Assembly (NCBI GenBank): GCA_026225155.1 | Contig: JAMFSG010000034.1 | Location: 1 to 8,309, forward strand | From: Verrucomicrobiota bacterium | GTDB taxonomy: Bacteria > Verrucomicrobiota > Verrucomicrobiia > Limisphaerales > UBA11358 | DNA length: 8,309 nucleotides | Direction of reading: 5' to 3' | Shown here: in pieces, positions 5,758 through 8,309 of the stretch | How positions within the stretch are numbered: position 1 is the stretch's first letter | Layout: each line of letters begins with the position of its first letter | Made by a program: the position numbers and the translations under genes | Notes under the pieces: model-generated | Database searches by the model: none | Seen by the model: only the letters and a program-made list of their open reading frames with translations | What the model was told of the DNA's origin: nothing

Positions 5758-5936
5758 ATTAACCACGGATGGACACAGGTGGACACGGATTTCTGAATTG
5801 AAGATTAAACGCAGCGGCGCAGAGAACGCGAAGTAGCCCAGAGTTAAATTTCGTCTTTGCGTTTCTATGCGTTCTCTGCGCCGCTGCGTTAAACCGGTTT
5901 TTTATCCGTGTTTATCCGTGCCCATCCGTGGTTAAT
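5758..5936. repeat. Nested palindromic repeat: CACGGATGGA arms outside a 22-base perfect stem
   Basis: The outer arms (5758-5790 and 5904-5936, 33 bases each) are inverted copies identical at 28 positions, each built of three ~10-base units of the CACGGATGGA type. Inside them, the arms 5808-5829 and 5869-5890 form a perfect 22-base stem (core CGCAGCGGCGCAGAG) around a 39-base spacer. The right outer arm runs into the preceding minus-strand gene, supplying its TAA stop codon (5932-5934). No open frame inside encodes a recognisable protein. The structure could be a non-autonomous miniature element or a structured 3' end. About 53 bases remain between it and the sigma start codon for that gene's promoter. 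Confidence 0.85.
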
Positions 5937-6435
5937 TTTTTTTCGTTTCCAACTCAATCGTCCATTTGCGACAGAACCAAAGCGGAATAAAACCAAACAC
6001 GCCGAAGGAACAATCAATCAGCCGCCACCAGATGGGAATTCCGCGCAGGCCGCCAAATATCAATGCAAACGGAATCACGAGCGTGCAGGCGATCAATCCG
6101 AAATCAAAAAGCCAGCGATTGCGAATGGGATCACGCAGCGCGCCGATGAAAACCAGCGCGATGACAAAATGTCCGAACGCAAGCCAGTCGGTGCCGTAAA
6201 ACAGAAATGGATGTTGCGCTTGCGTGTCATTCAAGGCGTCGCGCACTTTGAAAAGCCATTCAATCAGAATTGGAGCAGAAGGTTGGCTGCCCCATTCTTC
6301 AAATCCAAGAAAATGGATCAGCCGGTCAACTTCCAGCCGCAGCGGAATTGCCGTCGCGCCGCTGATGGCCAAACCGAAAATGAAAAACCAAGTCAGCGAT
6401 TTGATTCGGCGGCAAAGTTGTTGTTCCCGGTTCAC
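5932..6435 (-). CDS. Small four-helix integral membrane protein of unknown function
   Basis: A 167-residue protein with predicted helices at about 12-31, 82-100, 109-129 and 138-155. Between the first two is a soluble, probably exported loop (LEVDRLIHFLGFEEWG and IEWLFKVRDALNDTQ). The most distinctive stretches are FYGTDWLAFGHFVIALVFIG (79-98), RDPIRNRWLFDFGLIAC (101-117) and WRLIDCSFGVFGFIPLW (137-153). From memory, uncharacterised proteins with the same stretches occur in Bacteroidetes and Verrucomicrobia; I know no function. The start is GTG at 6435, 22 bases after the preceding stop, with AAATTTTCTCC before it and no Shine-Dalgarno sequence. It is the last gene of the apparent four-gene membrane operon, and its stop codon lies within the adjoining repeat. 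Confidence 0.8.
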   Translation of the reverse strand: MNREQQLCRRIKSLTWFFIFGLAISGATAIPLRLEVDRLIHFLGFEEWGSQPSAPILIEWLFKVRDALNDTQAQHPFLFYGTDWLAFGHFVIALVFIGALRDPIRNRWLFDFGLIACTLVIPFALIFGGLRGIPIWWRLIDCSFGVFGFIPLWFCRKWTIELETKKN

Positions 6436-6457
6436 GGAGAAAATTTACCAAGTTGAT

Positions 6458-7234
6458 TCAGTTGCGCGAATTGGTTTTTGTTTCCTCGGCGCTTTGCTTC
6501 AAACAATCAAACCAGTGGCCGATGAAAAACTTTTTCTCGGTCGGAAAAAAGTTGTCCGCTTTGCCGATGATCGGGCGGAGCGCGGTGGTCATTTGTAATG
6601 CGACCAGCAAAAATATGATGATCCAGACATTCACGCCGGCTTGCGATTTGGCTTCCGCGTGGGAAAAACCATTTTTCATAAAACGCACGCCGAACAGCGT
6701 GGCGACGAACCAGAAAAGAATGTGCAGCGTGCCCATCCACGCGAGCGATTCGGTGGATTGCGAAAAAATCCATGCAACGGGCGCGAAGCCGACGAGCAAA
6801 ATGGTCATCAGCATTAGCAAGCCGGCGAGCAGTCCGGCAACTTCGGCCAGCCGCGCGCGCGAGCCGCTCAAGCAGGTAAAAATGTAAAGGCTCGGCAGAC
6901 AGATCGCGGCAGAAATCATCAGGCCCAGCGCGATTTTTACCGGTGCGGCCCAGAGTTGCGTGCCGCCGGAAAAAGTTCCGGCCACGACGCCATAAACGGC
7001 GCTGCAAAAAAATGCGATGAACAACATTTCGGCAATCAACTTGCCCGCACCGGGCTGGCGCAATTGAAATAACAGCCGTCGCGGTTGTCGCAGCAACGCT
7101 TCGATGGCGGCGAAGGCGTGCGGAATCGGCACGCGTTCCGCCGGATCGTCGCCCAAACGCGGGCGTTCGTTGGGCAGTTTTGGTGGCATGGGCGGCGTGT
7201 TGATTTGCGGTGGCACTTGATTTTCTTCGTTCAT
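6458..7234 (-). CDS. Polytopic membrane protein, paralogue of the gene upstream
   Basis: A 258-residue protein. A proline-rich cytoplasmic N-terminus (1-60, with PPQINTPPMPPKLPNERP) precedes five or so hydrophobic segments at about 68-88, 96-121, 129-152, 164-186 and 202-217. It resembles the product of the preceding gene along its length: AVYGVVAGTFSGGTQLWAAP lines up with GCYGAAMGWWRAPEQALFVA, VGFAPVAWIF with GAFSPVIAFL, and VALQMTTALRPIIG with LGSQLTWIFRPFIG. The segment ICLPSLYIFTCLSG (111-124) is typical of a widespread uncharacterised bacterial membrane family; I recall some members being labelled actin-binding WH2 domain proteins, a label nothing here supports. The C-terminus (FFPTEKKFFIGHWFDCL) is soluble. 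It starts with ATG 7 bases after the upstream stop, indicating translational coupling. No catalytic residues were recognised, so transport, scaffold or envelope roles remain open. Confidence 0.82.
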   Translation of the reverse strand: MNEENQVPPQINTPPMPPKLPNERPRLGDDPAERVPIPHAFAAIEALLRQPRRLLFQLRQPGAGKLIAEMLFIAFFCSAVYGVVAGTFSGGTQLWAAPVKIALGLMISAAICLPSLYIFTCLSGSRARLAEVAGLLAGLLMLMTILLVGFAPVAWIFSQSTESLAWMGTLHILFWFVATLFGVRFMKNGFSHAEAKSQAGVNVWIIIFLLVALQMTTALRPIIGKADNFFPTEKKFFIGHWFDCLKQSAEETKTNSRN

Positions 7235-7241
7235 AATTTTT

Positions 7242-7964
7242 TTATTGGTTAAAGATTTGTTGCAAGGAATGGAAAACGGCTTCGTAAAAATTTCCGTGAA
7301 AGGCAGCGGCGCGCGTGAATTCCACCGGCAGATTCGGCGAGCCGATGAACGGCCGGAAAATCCACGTTAGTTGGCTGCCGAGAAAAAGATTTCCGCCGAG
7401 CCATGCGAGCAACACGCGCATGGCGACGATCCGATTTTTTGCCAAATTGAAAAGCAGTTGAAATAATCGGATATTTCCCATGATGCCGGCCAATGCGATC
7501 ACCGCGACGTGGGTCAGCAAAATAAAATTGTAAGTGAGCGACGCGGAAAATCCCGTCGCCATTTTCGGCGCGTTCCAAACGAGAAAAGCGATCACCGGAC
7601 TGAACGCGCCGAGAATCGCCGCCGCGACCGTGAAGCTCATGACGATGGCCGAAAAAGATTGGCGGAATGGAATGTTCAATCCCAGCAACGGCGCGAGCAT
7701 GCCATTGATCAGCGCATTGCCGAGCGTCACGAGCAAAATGATGAGCGGGAATTTGATCGCTACGAACAACGCTTGTTCCGGCGCGCGCCACCAACCCATC
7801 GCCGCGCCGTAGCAACCTGCGCCCAACACGATGACCGCGATTTGCAGCGCGAACCGTTGCGCGTTCCAATTTTCACTCCACGCGGAAATCGTTTTTGAAT
7901 CGCCACGCAATAGCTGGGAAATTCCCGGCGGTTGTGATTTTAAGTTTGAGGATTGCGCGCGCAT
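7242..7964 (-). CDS. Polytopic membrane protein of the same family as its downstream neighbour
   Basis: A 240-residue protein with hydrophobic segments at about 38-57, 65-95, 103-130, 143-163 and 182-202. Family marks are YGAAMGWWRAPEQALFVAIK (52-71), GAFSPVIAFLVWNAP (119-133) and the C-terminal LGSQLTWIFRPFIGSPNLP (195-213) followed by NFYEAVFHSL (225-234). These C-terminal motifs are better preserved here than in the neighbouring paralogue, which has LRPIIG and lacks NFYEAV. The ATG at 7964 overlaps the end of the preceding gene by 25 bases, and the next gene follows after 7 bases, so the three are almost surely co-transcribed. No Shine-Dalgarno sequence precedes the start. A later start cannot be excluded, since the first 15 residues look poorly conserved. 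Biochemical function is unknown. Confidence 0.83.
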   Translation of the reverse strand: MRAQSSNLKSQPPGISQLLRGDSKTISAWSENWNAQRFALQIAVIVLGAGCYGAAMGWWRAPEQALFVAIKFPLIILLVTLGNALINGMLAPLLGLNIPFRQSFSAIVMSFTVAAAILGAFSPVIAFLVWNAPKMATGFSASLTYNFILLTHVAVIALAGIMGNIRLFQLLFNLAKNRIVAMRVLLAWLGGNLFLGSQLTWIFRPFIGSPNLPVEFTRAAAFHGNFYEAVFHSLQQIFNQ

Positions 7965-8309
7965 TTGAATTCGTCGGCCACTTCAGCCGTCTTGGGTTTT
8001 CCTTGCCAGCGGTTCAATAATTCTGCCAATTGTCTTAACATCGGCGCAGCCATCAACATCAGCGCCAGACTGAACAGCAGCCAGTTAAATTTTTCCGGCA
8101 ACACGTTGCGGATGGCAGTTGCTCCGTAGTGAGTCGCCGCAATCGTGTCCGCCATAAAAACGTAGAGCGCTAGGGCGACGCCGGAAAAATTCAAAAACCA
8201 AGCGCGCCAATTTGGTGCTGTTGGAACGCGGCCAGATTCGTATTGCGTCGCGAGCGTGCCCCACAAAATCATCAGCAGTGAAATCAAAACCGGCGCCAGC
8301 ACCGGCCCC
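7940..8309 (-). CDS. Membrane protein of unknown function, 5' truncated by the window edge
   Basis: The frame is open to the last base. The GTG codon ending at 8302 is preceded in frame by Gly-Pro codons, so it is probably internal rather than the start. About 122 residues are visible, with hydrophobic segments VLISLLMILWGTLA near the edge, FLNFSGVALALYVFMADTIA, and FNWLLFSLALMLMAAPML. A charged tail follows (LNRWQGKPKTAEVADEFKCA). The loop ATHYGATAIRNVLPEKFNW is the most distinctive stretch. No family was recognised. The end of the gene overlaps the next gene's start by 25 bases, so it heads, or is near the head of, the visible membrane-protein operon. Confidence 0.75.
   Translation of the reverse strand, partial: GPVLAPVLISLLMILWGTLATQYESGRVPTAPNWRAWFLNFSGVALALYVFMADTIAATHYGATAIRNVLPEKFNWLLFSLALMLMAAPMLRQLAELLNRWQGKPKTAEVADEFKCARNPQT

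Noticed and set aside
5758..5936. CRISPR array
   Set aside because: The units are ~10 bases, degenerate, without spacers of uniform length, and the two arms are inverted rather than direct repeats; no cas genes are present.
5908..6456. Plus-strand 182-residue open frame
   Set aside because: It is antisense to the four-helix membrane protein, rich in charged and Asn/Gln residues with no domain; the minus-strand frame has clear membrane helices.

Overview
The window looks like chromosomal DNA from a Verrucomicrobium, most likely a soil or aquatic relative of Pedosphaera. This is inferred from three things: interspersed repeats of a kind I associate with that phylum (CACGGATGGA-type units, GGGACGGCG/CGCCGTCCC hairpins, GTTGAGN and CGATTTAC arrays), AT-rich leaders without Shine-Dalgarno sequences, and the protein families present. 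No mobile-element gene, phage gene, CRISPR array, tRNA or rRNA was recognised.

Layout. Positions 1-990 (+) hold the 3' part of a GspF/PilC inner-membrane platform gene of a type II secretion or type IV pilus system. It meets an oppositely oriented beta-CASP metallo-beta-lactamase nuclease gene (1053-2429, -) at a strong two-way terminator hairpin (1005-1041). All remaining genes are on the minus strand. In transcription order from the right edge they are: a truncated membrane protein (7940-8309); two related polytopic membrane proteins (7242-7964 and 6458-7234); a small four-helix membrane protein (5932-6435); an ECF sigma factor (5192-5704) with a short single-helix membrane protein downstream (4650-5105), a candidate regulator pair; and a 614-residue membrane protein with a pseudopilin-like C-terminus (2557-4401).

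The first four minus-strand genes overlap or lie 7-22 bases apart and look like one operon for integral membrane proteins of unknown role, with its promoter beyond the window. Downstream of that operon every intergenic gap is largely filled by palindromic repeat DNA: a nested inverted repeat at 5758-5936, an inverted repeat at 5121-5190, a nested cluster of six hairpins at 4415-4644, and repeats at 2439-2470 and 2481-2552. These begin within a few bases of the preceding stop codon.

The most unusual finding is that one hairpin pair of the REP/BIME type, together with a 7-base tandem repeat, lies inside the gene following the sigma factor and is read through in frame as protein. No clearly new defence or mobile system was found. 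The best candidates for undescribed biology are the paired membrane proteins, the sigma-linked membrane protein carrying repeat-derived residues, and the repeat landscape itself.
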